Assembly: GCF_033296635.1 (NCBI RefSeq)
Contig: NW_026944047.1
Location: 124,001 to 188,000 of the forward strand
Length of the DNA stretch: 64,000 nucleotides
Source of the DNA: Dichotomopilus funicola
Taxonomy: Eukaryota; Ascomycota; Sordariomycetes; Sordariales; Chaetomiaceae
Direction: 5' to 3'
The position numbers and the translations under genes were made by a program. Below the pieces are notes generated by a model that ran no database searches, was not told where the DNA came from, and saw only the letters and a program-made list of their open reading frames with translations. Of the stretch, positions 54,303-64,000 are shown in pieces (the first letter of the stretch is position 1; each line of letters starts with the position of its first letter).

Positions 54303-56061
54303 ATGTCCTTACTCAGGGCCGCTGGCCTCCGGTCTGTGGGCGGCGGCGCTCGGCTGTCGCAGCGATGCGCTTCGTCTGCGACGACACTTACTTTCCGAGG
54401 GCAACAGCCCTACCAACAGTTGCGGCAAAAACCGACGACCTGCTTCTCAAAACTAGTTGGCTACCAATACCGCCGAAACTCGACGAACGCCCCGAATACC
54501 AACCCGAAAGGTTCGTCCCAGCAAAACGGACAACCACCGAAGCCGACACCTTCGCTCGCGGGCATGATCTGGCGCGCCATCAGGTCCGATTCCGCCCGGT
54601 CTTGGTACGTAATCCGGAACACCAAATTCAGGGATGTCATGCGCGATAGTCCGTTGGAGGCATTCAGTGCAATCGTGGCGTGAGTGGCCCCCTCCCCCAC
54701 CCCAACTGCAGGCACCCTAGGCGCATGCCATGCCGTGCCAGACCGCACCGTGCGCTGACACCACCCCCCGATAGAGTGGTTGGGGCCATTGGCGTTATGT
54801 TCTACTGCATATACGCCTATTATACGTACTTCAACAGCCGGCAGTTTACGCGCTTTCCCGAGCCCGTGGCCGCGGCCCTGCGCAAGGCCCTGTACTTCAG
54901 CAACCACCAACCCGACCCGCAGCGCGCCCTCAAATACTACAAGCAGGCCCTCGAGCTTTGCGAGCAGGAAGGGATGGATCACTTCTCCGACGATGTGATG
55001 GGCATCAAGATCCAGGTCGCCGCGTGGCTGGAGAAGATTGAGAGCTACCAGAATGCGATCGACGTGCTCGAGAACCTGCTGGGCGACTGCAAGCGCTGGG
55101 TGGAGGTCATGGAGAAGAGCGCTGCGGACGGAACCCTTCCCAAACTGGAGCCGCCGACACCCCCCCAAGAGGGGGAATCTGCGGCCCCCAACCAACCGCT
55201 GGAGGGGTGGTGGGCTAAGCGAACGCGGATCCTGGCCAAGGCCGTCAGTGTCAGTGTCAAGTTGGCCAGCCTGTACTCTGACGAACATGTTCTGGAACGG
55301 GAGACTTCCCACGATCGGCTTGTCTGGGCCGTTGAGACCGCACTGAGGGAGACGCAGAGGCGCGCCAATGGTGGGCTCAAAGAAGGGGAGGGGCCTTGGA
55401 TGACTCCCGAGGAGATTGGCGGCAGCTTGGAGTGTGAGTTTTTAAATGAGGCGACACCCCCTGGGATTTGCGCCCGCGTGAAGTAGGAGACTAATTTTTC
55501 CCTTCACAGCGCTCGCGCAGAGCTACCAGGCCAAAAACCAACACCACCTCGCAGTTCCTCTTTTTTTCCAGGCTCTTAGGTTGTGCGAGGAGCCCTGCCA
55601 CATTGCGCTGTTGAGTAAGTGTTGCCAACTCCACACACTACGCTTTGGGCTCTTTGGCTTGAGGTAGACTAACATCTGTAGTGAACAACATTGCTACCAG
55701 CTTCGCCGAGCATCCTCTCATCACGCCCGGTGATGCTCCCGTGCACGCGATGATGAAGGAGGAGTCCCAAGCCTGGGCCTCAGCGGCCGAACAGCGCGCA
55801 TCGTACCTCGCTTCGGCCCAACGATGGGCACAGAACGCCGTCAGCCATGCGTCAGAGCCACAGGGTGAGAAACGTACTCCCGAGTGCGACCAGGCCTGTG
55901 CCGTTGCGCTGTCTAATCTGGGTTCTATTCTGGCGATCCTGGGTAAGAACGATGAGGCGCGCAAGAAGTATGAGGAGGCCATTGCCTTGAGCAATAAGTT
56001 TGGCTTCAGCGACTACGCTACAGAGGCTACCACGCGGCTTCAGAGCCTGCCTTCAGCATGA
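54303..56061 (+). CDS. Mitochondrial inner-membrane TPR protein, MGR3-like
   Basis: Exons 54303-54679, 54775-55433, 55510-55614, 55682-56061; introns GT-AG, phases agree, 506 residues, close to yeast Mgr3. Mgr3 is an adaptor of the i-AAA protease Yme1 in the inner membrane. The N-terminus MSLLRAAGLRSVGGGARLSQ is a presequence, with a likely processing region at YQYRRNST. One membrane span follows at 127-145 (VVGAIGVMFYCIYAYYTYF). The rest is TPR-like helices facing the intermembrane space: ALRKALYFSNHQPDPQRALK, then YYKQALELCEQEGMDHFSDD, the third exon SYQAKNQHHLAVPLFFQALR, and at the end ALSNLGSILAILGKNDEARK. A Pro-rich insert (LEPPTPPQEGE) separates repeats. Naming as MGR3 rests on layout and recalled similarity. 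Confidence 0.85.
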
Positions 56062-58880
56062 GGTGTTCATGAACTACTACTCTCATCACCACTCACGCCG
56101 TCGTCATCACTCACAACTTCACACTCTCCGCTCAATCCATGACAGTGCTCTCACAGCACCAAACACCACCTCCTCCTAGCGCTCAAGCGGGCATACACCG
56201 AGAGCACCAAGAGCACCACTCTTCCCCATGTCGCTACACTCTAGTCCCATCAATCACTACGGTCATACAATCGGCCTTACCGACATGTGAGTCCGCCAGG
56301 CAGCAGGGTTCCGCGTTCTATTCCTCGACATCGACACATGTTTCGAGGTCAGCCCGACACTTTCCCAATCAGCTCAGCGCGCGGCTTTCCCTTTGCCCGA
56401 TCAGCTTTTCGCACTTCCAAAATGGGCAATGCGAAAAAAAAGAAAAAGACGTATCGACCTATGAATTCGACCCATGAATTCGAGGTGCCTTTCCCGGGAA
56501 ATGCGCCCTTGGGGCGCAGCTCAGCCTCCCGAGTCCCGAACGATGCATTGCTAGTGGGGGCGGGGACCAGCTTGCTTGCGCAACACAGGCTAACGTTACG
56601 GATAACAAGCTAACTTTTAAGGAATTTGGGGAAGTGGGCAAAAGAAGGGTGAGGGGCAAAACCCCAATGACAACCTGGTAAATCCGTGCTTGGTGTCGGC
56701 TCCGACTGTTCGAGAACAAAGGGAGTCACTTGGTGAGGTCACTGTCAATGCTGTACGGAAACGTCGGCATGAAGCGGGACAAGAAAAGAACCCCCTCAAG
56801 TCCTCCACACACATCCCCGATAGATCACCGACGCCGAATCCTGACAAACCCAAAAAGAAGGGAGAGGGTGAGAGCAAAGAAACAAGACGGGATGGATATA
56901 CGCGCGCGAACCGGATTCGCGAAGCGAGCTCAAGCGAGCGAGAAGGGTGTGTTGTACCACGGAGAGCGGATGAGGCCGGTGCGGGTGTCACAAGACCAGG
57001 AGGTCGGGAATACCAGGCCAGGGACCCCTCACCAATCTCCATTCGCCAAACTTTAAACTCAAAAGAAATAAAACAATACAACTAGAATTGAGCCAAAGGT
57101 AACCACCACCGTCTCCCGCGCTCGGATCCCACGCCTTTTCCAGAAACGGGCACCACCTCATCAACCCAAGAAAAAAAAAAAGAGGGCTTCGGGGACCTAC
57201 ACTCCCTAGTGCAGGTACTTCGGTCCTGCGGGGCTCGAAAAAATCGGGAAAGCTTTGGAGCGAGTTCCATTGGCAAAAGGTGTGGTCCAGAAATGTGTGT
57301 GGGAAGGATCCGGGCTTCCATCATTGATGCCCGAGCAGGGATACAAGGGTGGGATAACTCCGGGCAAAGGTCGCCCCACATTAAAAATTGTTAGCCACAC
57401 CGCCTGCTCTCTCATTCGTGGGCTGGCGGCTGGGAACGACTGGGAAATTCCTTCTCTTCTTGTGCGCTTCGCCTATTATCCCTGTCGGCACACGTGTTTT
57501 GGAGGAAGCAGGGGGGGGGGTGTGTGTGTGCGTGTGCGGGCGATGTGACAGGGGGGGTGGCGAGGAACTTGCAGCGGGCAGGGAACGTCACGTCGATGGA
57601 GGGTAGTTTGTGTCCGGCGTTCAGGAAATGGGCAAATTTTGTTGAGAAATCAGGGATCTGTCCGTCACAGAGGAACCGTTTTTGGTTTTCTCTTTGGTTT
57701 TTTGTTTTTCCCACATGCTTGAACATGTCCTATTATCGGAACGTTTGCGATATCGCCGGGGGGGCCGGGGGGTGGGAATTGGGGTAAAAAAATGGAATGT
57801 GGGTAAAATGAAACGAAGTGGGCAAAATGAATGATCCCCGAAACGGGGAAGAGACGACCAATCATGTTGAGAGCTGGAGTTGGAGGATTCTGTTTGAGTG
57901 TACGATCAGGTGCAATTAACTGGATGACGAGAAGAAGTTGGGACTAATTATCTCCGAGATACTGGAACTCTTTCGTACAAAAGTTGAGACGCTTCAGAAA
58001 CCCGAAGATTGAAGTCTCCGCGCCCCCCTCAAAACTCTTGATGCAAAACCTGTCATACCTTAGTGTACCGGCGCTAGACTCGAGCTATCAGCACGGATCT
58101 GCCTCCCCTTCCGCTACGGGACAGACCGTCTCTCCCCGCGCGGCTCGCCTCGACTGTTGCAGTGATGTGCGTTCCGGATTGGCATACCATTCTGGCAGGC
58201 CCCGCTTCATCCAGGTACCAAAATCTGTGGCCCCATTTGCTCAAAAAAAGAGTGTCTCGTCTCAGTGGGCTGGTTAAAGTGATTGGCTGAATCATCACTG
58301 GGTTGGGAGGGGACTGGGGGAGGTCCAGACCATGTGGAGCTTGGTGTGCGGTTATGCTAGCGATTGCCTCAAGCCGGACGGTTTCCACGGGGCGTTCGGA
58401 GAAGAGGGAGGGGGAGGCAGGAGCAGAGGGGGGGTGGAGGGGGGGTTCTGGACAGTGATTGAAGCTAAAGAGTGAACGGCGACACTAGTAGTAGCGTACT
58501 TGTAACGTGACCTAGCAGCCGTCAAAGTTGCAAGGACTACGCCTGTAAGGGAGGGCAGCGGATTAGCGAGTTCGATATGTGTGCATGTGAAGCTTGTGAA
58601 TATCTCCGCCGGCTCTGCCAGATCGACCATACAGCAAGGCGAGAATTCGGGTGCCTGGGGAAGACTTTCTCCTCTCTTCTTTTCTGCTGCTGTTCTGGGA
58701 AAGGGCTGGGATTCCACCTTTGGGCCATAAGCGAGCTGGGTCAAATTCGTTTTTGTCTTGTGATTTTGGCCGGACGGAGTGAGAGAGAGACGGATGGTGG
58801 ACGATGGTTGGCCACAGAGTCAAGAACCTCATTCGTGCCTAGTTTCGGGTATCGTCATTGAAGTGGGCTAATTCGCTTAA

Positions 58881-59156
58881 TTAGGAGCCTTTTGGGCATA
58901 TTTTAGCCCCGTTATGTCTTGGCATGTCTTGCAGCTCCTCGGAGACGGCGGGTTGAGTGGGGTCGGCTTCGATTTTGGGATGTGCGACTTTCATTTTGAG
59001 TTCTGACGGGATTTCGGCGCTGGCCGTCTTTTTCGGGGCGGGAGGCTCGTTTTCCGCGGTGGCCTGTCCGCGGAGCCTAATCGGCGGCGGCGGCGCGAGC
59101 TCGTGTTGATTAGGCTGGTCTTGTCTCGTCTCCTTCTGCCCATGTCGTCTCAACAT
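58881..59156 (-). CDS. Possible small hypothetical protein
   Basis: 91 codons from ATG 59156 to TAA at 58881. In its favour: mostly C/G-ending codons, and a Gln/Pro/Glu/Lys-rich composition with few rare residues (PPAPKKTASAEIPSELKMKV is typical), unlike neighbouring chance frames. Against it: no domain, one Cys and no predicted structure, in a gene-empty region; the frame is open further upstream without an ATG. It could also be an exon of a larger gene or a relic. Confidence 0.3.
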   Translation of the reverse strand: MLRRHGQKETRQDQPNQHELAPPPPIRLRGQATAENEPPAPKKTASAEIPSELKMKVAHPKIEADPTQPAVSEELQDMPRHNGAKICPKGS

Positions 59157-62100
59157 TGTGATCCGTTTTGGGAACGGCCCTGTTCGCCGTTGTGGGCCTT
59201 GGCGGGGTAAAGAAACGCTCTCGCAGCTCCTCACCGTTGAGATTTCGACAAGGGCAAGGAACCCACACCACAGTCTTTCTGTTTGCCTATTTTATTTTTA
59301 TTTCTTTTTTTGGCCCCATCTTCAAACCTTTCTGGACACCTTCTACGCCTGCTTCACACTCGCAGGCATGTCTGCATGCACCGTTACTCTGGCGGTCGCG
59401 CAGGGTCCAAGCCTCGGTGCCAAGTCGGACGATCTGTTGTGTAACCATCGGGTGTAAACCGGATTTAGGTCAGAATGCCAGGCCCGGAGGATATCTGGCG
59501 CTCTCAAAGCCTCGGCGCAGGAGGTGATGGGCGGGAGATGCGATAACTAATCTAAATCTGTCGACATAATACATGCTTTATACATATCGGGAGTGAAGTG
59601 GTTGGTGTGAACGTTGCTGCTTTGACGACGAACGAAGACGATCAGATCCACGGGTTCGAGAGCCTCCACACGACCCTGTGCGGGGGCATGGAGCCAGATC
59701 CGGTCAGCCCCCATTCGCTGTCAACCGCATCCGCAGTTAACGTTAGACACACACAAAACATTGTCTTAGCTCGCTTTCGGGTCTTCTCAGTTGGTACGCA
59801 GGCTGGTGGTGTGTGACGCTACTGATGGGAAACGGACAAACGCCCGCGGTGATAAGACTTCGAGATCTCTAGCGACATTTTTCCAAGAAGCTAATGAAGA
59901 GGGGCGTCCGCTGGAAAAGAGTTGAACAAGTCGGGACGCAAGCAAAGTCCGGGGACCAACAGAGCCCCTGATTGGCTAGGCCACGCCAAATGTCGGCCTT
60001 GGCAAGGTGGTTTAAGCTTAAATGGGTTGAGTCGTCGTCGAAGTTCAGTCAGAACTCGGGACATCTCTCGGCCGCGCTCCTTCGCTTGCTCAACTAGAAA
60101 GGCGAAAATGTTTGTTGTCAACATTGAAATCCTTCGACCGCGCCAGCCGCTTCTCCTCGACATCGCCTATGACTAAGGCCATCCCGTTGAGAACGGCCCT
60201 TCAACTATGTTGATGACAATCTCGGCGGCTTGTCCTGGACGATGGCGGGGTACGGGATGGTATCATTGGCACGTTGTTGCCCGGGGCCGGATTCGCCATG
60301 GATTCTCTTGTTCGTGCGATGCCGTCCGGGTCTTCCGTTCAGCAAGCTTCCCCTGTCTTTGCGTCGACTCTGCATTGGACTTTGTCTCGATATCCCAGAA
60401 TTTGCGGAGTTGGGGACACGATATTTTAGTAAGAACGTGGGTGTCGACTCGTTATCTGATTGGAATCCGATGGCATCCCAGGATCTTCCACGGCCCGTGT
60501 GCCTGCCTTCCACCCACGGCTCCGGCTGAGTGGGGCGAACTTCTTTTCCCCGGAGCATGCCCCTCGGGGTCACCCCCCTTCGGCGTTCTTTGTGACCACC
60601 GGCCCTCTGATTTGCTCCGGACTTGCCAGGCACCAAGATATTCCGTCAATTTACACGTGTAGAAGTTAAGCATACGAGGATGTGAAATGGCTTGGGGGCT
60701 TTTTCGATATAGACCTTGTCCTTGTCGTTGCTTGCTCGTTTCGCATATCCGGTAGCGACCGGCCAGTTGGAATGCGCCAGAGACAATGGACCACTAGTAA
60801 GAATGGTGGTCTAGATCCCGAGATTCTGCACCCTCTGACGCCTGCTATCTCATCTCGATATCAGCGAACCGGGGACTTGGAGGCTCACCTGCCTTTCCAG
60901 GGGACGGTAGTTTGAGTTTTGATTGTGATGCGCCTTAGAATGCCTGCGACAACCAAACGTGGGAGTTTCGAATCTCCTTCTTCCCCGGCCCCGCAATACG
61001 GCCAGGATACGGAGAGCATCATTGGAGCTCTGAAATACGGTTTAAACTGTGGACCCCATGCCCCAGGCTTTCCTTTTCCCATCACCTCCAGCTTCAAGAT
61101 CTCGACACCCCAGGCGAGCCAGCTGCCGAAACGGCGGCGCGGGTCTCGGTGTCGTGGCATAGACCGGCATGCCGCCCAGCAGCCTTTGATGGTCTAGTGA
61201 GCGAGTTTACTTGGTGAGGCGCTGAGACCCAGGCGCCAGGCACCCGTTTTTTTCAGTCGCCCCCGCTGGCGCACTAGCTGTAGTGGGGGCCGGCTTGCTG
61301 ACAGAACCTGACCAAACGACCAGAACAGTTGAAGACAAGCTGATCGGGCGAAGAAACCGCCTTCTCGTGGATGTCCCGATGTGGTGGTCCCCGGTAGCCC
61401 CCGATGACTTTCAGGAGTTTCCCATCGGGCAAGATGAATTTGGCATTTTGGAGCAACCCCCCTCAGGGGAACTTGCTGCACTCCCAAACGCTCTTCCGTC
61501 AGGTCCTGCACTCTTTGCAAACCGTTCAAGCGCCTCCGCGTCCGTCTTAAAATTCCCTGCAAGTTCAAGGCAACACGATTCCGTTGCCGATTCGGACCAA
61601 ATTTTGTGTTACCGTTGCAGCTTCGACGATCCAGTTGTCCTTGAGATAGATCGGTCGTTCAACAGTGACGGCTCTTGAAAACTTGGAATTCGGTTCGCCT
61701 TGGTAGCCGGGCGGATGGTCCAGCCCCGATGCGTGGTGTGAGATTCCAAAGTACCGATTGCGCCTGTGCTACCACTTCGTGTTGACAAGATGACACCCAG
61801 TGTCTTTTCTCCCCCTTTCCCGCAGACAATCGACCCCGAGTTCATACCCGCCGACTTGAGAGTTCCCCCCCCAGGGCACACCGGAACGATTGTATGGCGC
61901 GGATATGCTCAAAAGGGAGGGTCGTGGAGACCACACCCCGTCGACGAATAAGAGGTCCGTTTATTGGGATGCCTTGAGATGGCGTTTTTTTCTGAATGCG
62001 GGGGCCTTCCACAATTAAGCTTTCTGTCCCACTATTTCTGAAAACGGATGGCACACTTGGACATCAGAACCGAACGGCGAAACAAAAAAAGAGAGAGAGC

Positions 62101-63419
62101 GCCCAACGGATCGTGCCTGCCTCCAGAACGCAGCTTCCGTGATGTGTTCGCCAGGCAGCCGCTCGCCTTCTGCAGTGACAGCCAGCGGAAGATGCAGGCG
62201 TGATGCGAGTGAAGCTTCGATCTTGTACATACTCTATGCGCACCTTCCACTCCCAAGCTGGCTGGCCCCGCCAGCATTTCCAGACCCACTTGAAGCCCGC
62301 CTATTTCCCCGATTTGGGTTTGGCGCGCCTGCGGATTGCACTAGGAAAAAACGGCCGACAATTCAGATCTTGTGCCAAGATTGCTAATTAACCACATTTC
62401 CATCGTCTTTTTTCACTTTATTTTTGCCCGCTCTTTTTCGCCAACAAACCCCAGGTTCGAGACGATTCTTGCACGACTTGCCCGTATCTCTCACAGTCCG
62501 GCGCAGACTGACGAACAAGCTTACCCCCGTCAATTCTCACTGCTTTTGCTCCCGTGAGCCTCCGAATTGGGGAAAAAGGTCCACAGATTGGCCGTGAAGC
62601 ATGGCAACGAGAAATGAGCGACGGAGATATTGAACGGCGGTTGGGCCGCTCGTATAGCGATATTACCAGGGTTTCAATGCCCCTACCTTCACCCCCACCA
62701 CCGCCGGTCGCTGCGGCACGGTTGGTCAGCTTGGGGAAGCTGGGGACGCTCTCATTGACCAAACAGCCGCGGAAACAAACATCGACACAACAACGTTGAA
62801 CCAACTACCATTTTCCTCGTTCGCCAGGCTCCCCGCGCTCGGTAGGGCTTCGGCTGCGCCGTTTCAGCCGCGTGGCGAATAGCTTTTCCGGGACATATTC
62901 TGGAGACTGCCGTCTCTCCAAGGGCATTTAGTGGTGTTTACTCATCTCCGCGATCGTTGAGACCTGCATCTTTGACGTCACTGCCTAGAAGGATCAAGAC
63001 GTTTCGCGAGCGCGCTTTTTTGCCTCTCGGCGAAAGAGCAGCGCAAGACAGGCTCGTTTCCGTCGCCGTCCTCGGCTATCGGATGCAAGCCGGCCTAGCA
63101 CCTCTGACATGGGGGGAAAACGGTCGAAATCGGCGGCCGTCGTCCATTATCGATCATCACGCGTAGCCAATGGCGCCGTTTCGAGAACATCGCGCCATGG
63201 GTCAAAGTCGCGCCGACCACCGGCTCTTGTCTCGCTCACGCTGTTGATCTCGTGGCCGTCCGCATTGCCGTTTGCAAAATCCACCTAGCCACGGGACGGG
63301 AGACAGGCGCAGAAGGGCGGTCGAGGGACGTATCGTTCACGTTACCTCGACGCTGCATCTCGACCTGCATGTCTTGCCACCCCCCTCCCCACCACCCCCC
63401 TCCCAATTGTTCATTCCAC

Positions 63420-63429
63420 NNNNNNNNNN
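63420..63429. other. Assembly gap (10 N) beside a C-rich run
   Basis: Ten N followed by seven C, and preceded by a C-rich stretch (63379-63412). Mirror image of the gap at 10641, which abuts a G run. Confidence 0.95.
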
Positions 63430-63643
63430 CCCCCCCTCAACGTCGCCTTCCCACGGTGACCCCTGGATGCAGATGGACAACGCCAAGTCTATCTCCGTCG
63501 AAGGGCCCTGCACCTCTGTGGCATCTCCGAACTTTGTGGTCATATCCGTCTCCCCTGGTTTCCCTTGCGACATGTGGAGCCTCGCCTTGCCTTACATAGT
63601 ACACGACAGCCTTCCCCGTGAGAATGAAACTCGGGGATCAACA

Positions 63644-63651
63644 TATATAAG
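63644..63651 (+). promoter_or_regulatory. TATA box (TATATAAG) of the right-edge gene
   Basis: TATATAAG occurs 133 bp before the ATG at 63784, followed by a pyrimidine/CA-rich leader; the spacing suits a leader of about 80-100 bases. Confidence 0.6.
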
Positions 63652-63783
63652 AACCAGCTCCCAAGTCAGACGGGGACTCATGCCCTGGTTCCTACCCTCT
63701 ATTTCCCCCACAACACACACCCGCCACGCGATCTTGATACCGTCTCACAAAACCGCCAGTTCTCAACCCAAGACTACCCGCAT

Positions 63784-63933
63784 ATGTCGTTTCAGCCTTC
63801 CCTCCCCGCCACTACCATGGAGGTTCTTGGGGATTTTGTCGACTTCCCGTCGCCGCCGCCTTCAATGTATTACGTCTACGGTGAACAAGAGCCATACCTG
63901 TCCGAATCGTCGCAAAGTCCAAATAACTCGAGC
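63784..63933 (+). CDS. First coding exon of an unrecognised gene (runs off right edge)
   Basis: ATG at 63784 opens 50 codons ending at a strong donor GTGAGT (63934), phase 0; the rest lies beyond the window. The peptide starts MSFQPSLPATTMEVLGDFVD and goes on with FPSPPPSMYYVYGEQEPYLS, acidic, Pro/Tyr/Ser-rich and without membrane or signal segment; it could be the activation region of a transcription factor, but no family is recognised. A second in-frame ATG at 63817 (ACCATGGAG, better context) could be the true start. The TATA box, leader and donor site together support a real promoter-proximal exon. A short upstream ORF starting near 63681 overlaps the start. Confidence 0.6.
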
Positions 63934-64000
63934 GTGAGTTTCTTCCTTTTTCCATCATCTCACAGTCACCTCCTATGTTCCCTGAAAAAAATAAAATGGG

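Larger units (their letters stand above)
56062..63783. other. 7.7 kb stretch with at most one small gene
   Basis: After the MGR3-like 3' end the sequence is GC-moderate with C/T-rich and G-rich patches (57505-57580 has G runs and GT repeats, 58395-58450 is G-rich). No ORF shows a domain. The open frame at 58881-59156 is listed separately with low confidence. Many frames of 80-150 codons overlap on both strands between 59900 and 62800, as expected by chance. A 10-N gap lies at 63420-63429 and a TATA box at 63644. Confidence 0.5.

Noticed and set aside
1..64000. Transposons, RIP-mutated DNA, CRISPR, prophage, secondary-metabolite cluster
   Set aside because: No transposase or reverse-transcriptase frames, long terminal repeats, AT-rich RIP blocks, spacer arrays, PKS, NRPS or terpene synthase signatures were seen.

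Overview
The window is nuclear DNA of a filamentous ascomycete. Sordariomycetes, probably Sordariales, fits best, as an inference from recalled protein similarity. Evidence: genes with short GT-AG introns (about 50-185 bp), CT-rich leaders, fungal-only families (MIC12, MGR3-like, fungal C2H2 proteins, SR-tailed zinc knuckle) and C-ending codons. There is no rRNA, recognisable tRNA, CRISPR, prophage, intact transposon or obvious RIP. Two 10-N assembly gaps (10641-10650, 63420-63429) each abut a homopolymer G or C run.

Layout, 0-28 kb, a dense housekeeping block. A cut-off gene N-terminus (minus, 1-195); HEM2 (plus); a membrane acyltransferase-3 protein (plus); MIC12 (minus) divergent from mitoribosomal bL17m/MRPL8 (plus); UTP25 (minus) divergent from eIF3f (plus); an R3H-SUZ protein (minus) divergent from a zinc-knuckle SR protein (plus); cwf18 splicing factor (minus) divergent from a mitochondrial PPR protein (plus). 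Pairing follows function: MIC12/bL17m are mitochondrial, UTP25/eIF3f serve ribosome making and use, and the zinc-knuckle and cwf18 genes are RNA-processing genes converging at their 3' ends.

28-64 kb is sparse: an orphan low-complexity protein (minus), two related C2H2 zinc-finger genes (both minus) separated by 7.7 kb of apparently non-coding DNA, a small Cys/His protein (plus), the divergent pair MAPR/Dap1-like haem-binding protein (minus) and MGR3-like TPR membrane protein (plus), then 7.7 kb with at most one small ORF, and the first exon of a gene running off the right edge.

Splice structures were worked out by hand from phase and family alignment. All multi-exon models close in frame. 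The most notable item is a probable AT-AC intron in the zinc-knuckle gene (22321-22379): only AT/AC boundaries restore the CX2CX4HX4C knuckle, and no GT-AG pair keeps the frame. Other signals are an inverted pair of telobox (AACCCTAA) elements in the UTP25/eIF3f intergenic region, very short coding exons (15, 21 and 35 nt), a C-to-G composition switch along several genes, a poly-leucine short ORF, and clustered 8-bp tandem repeats.
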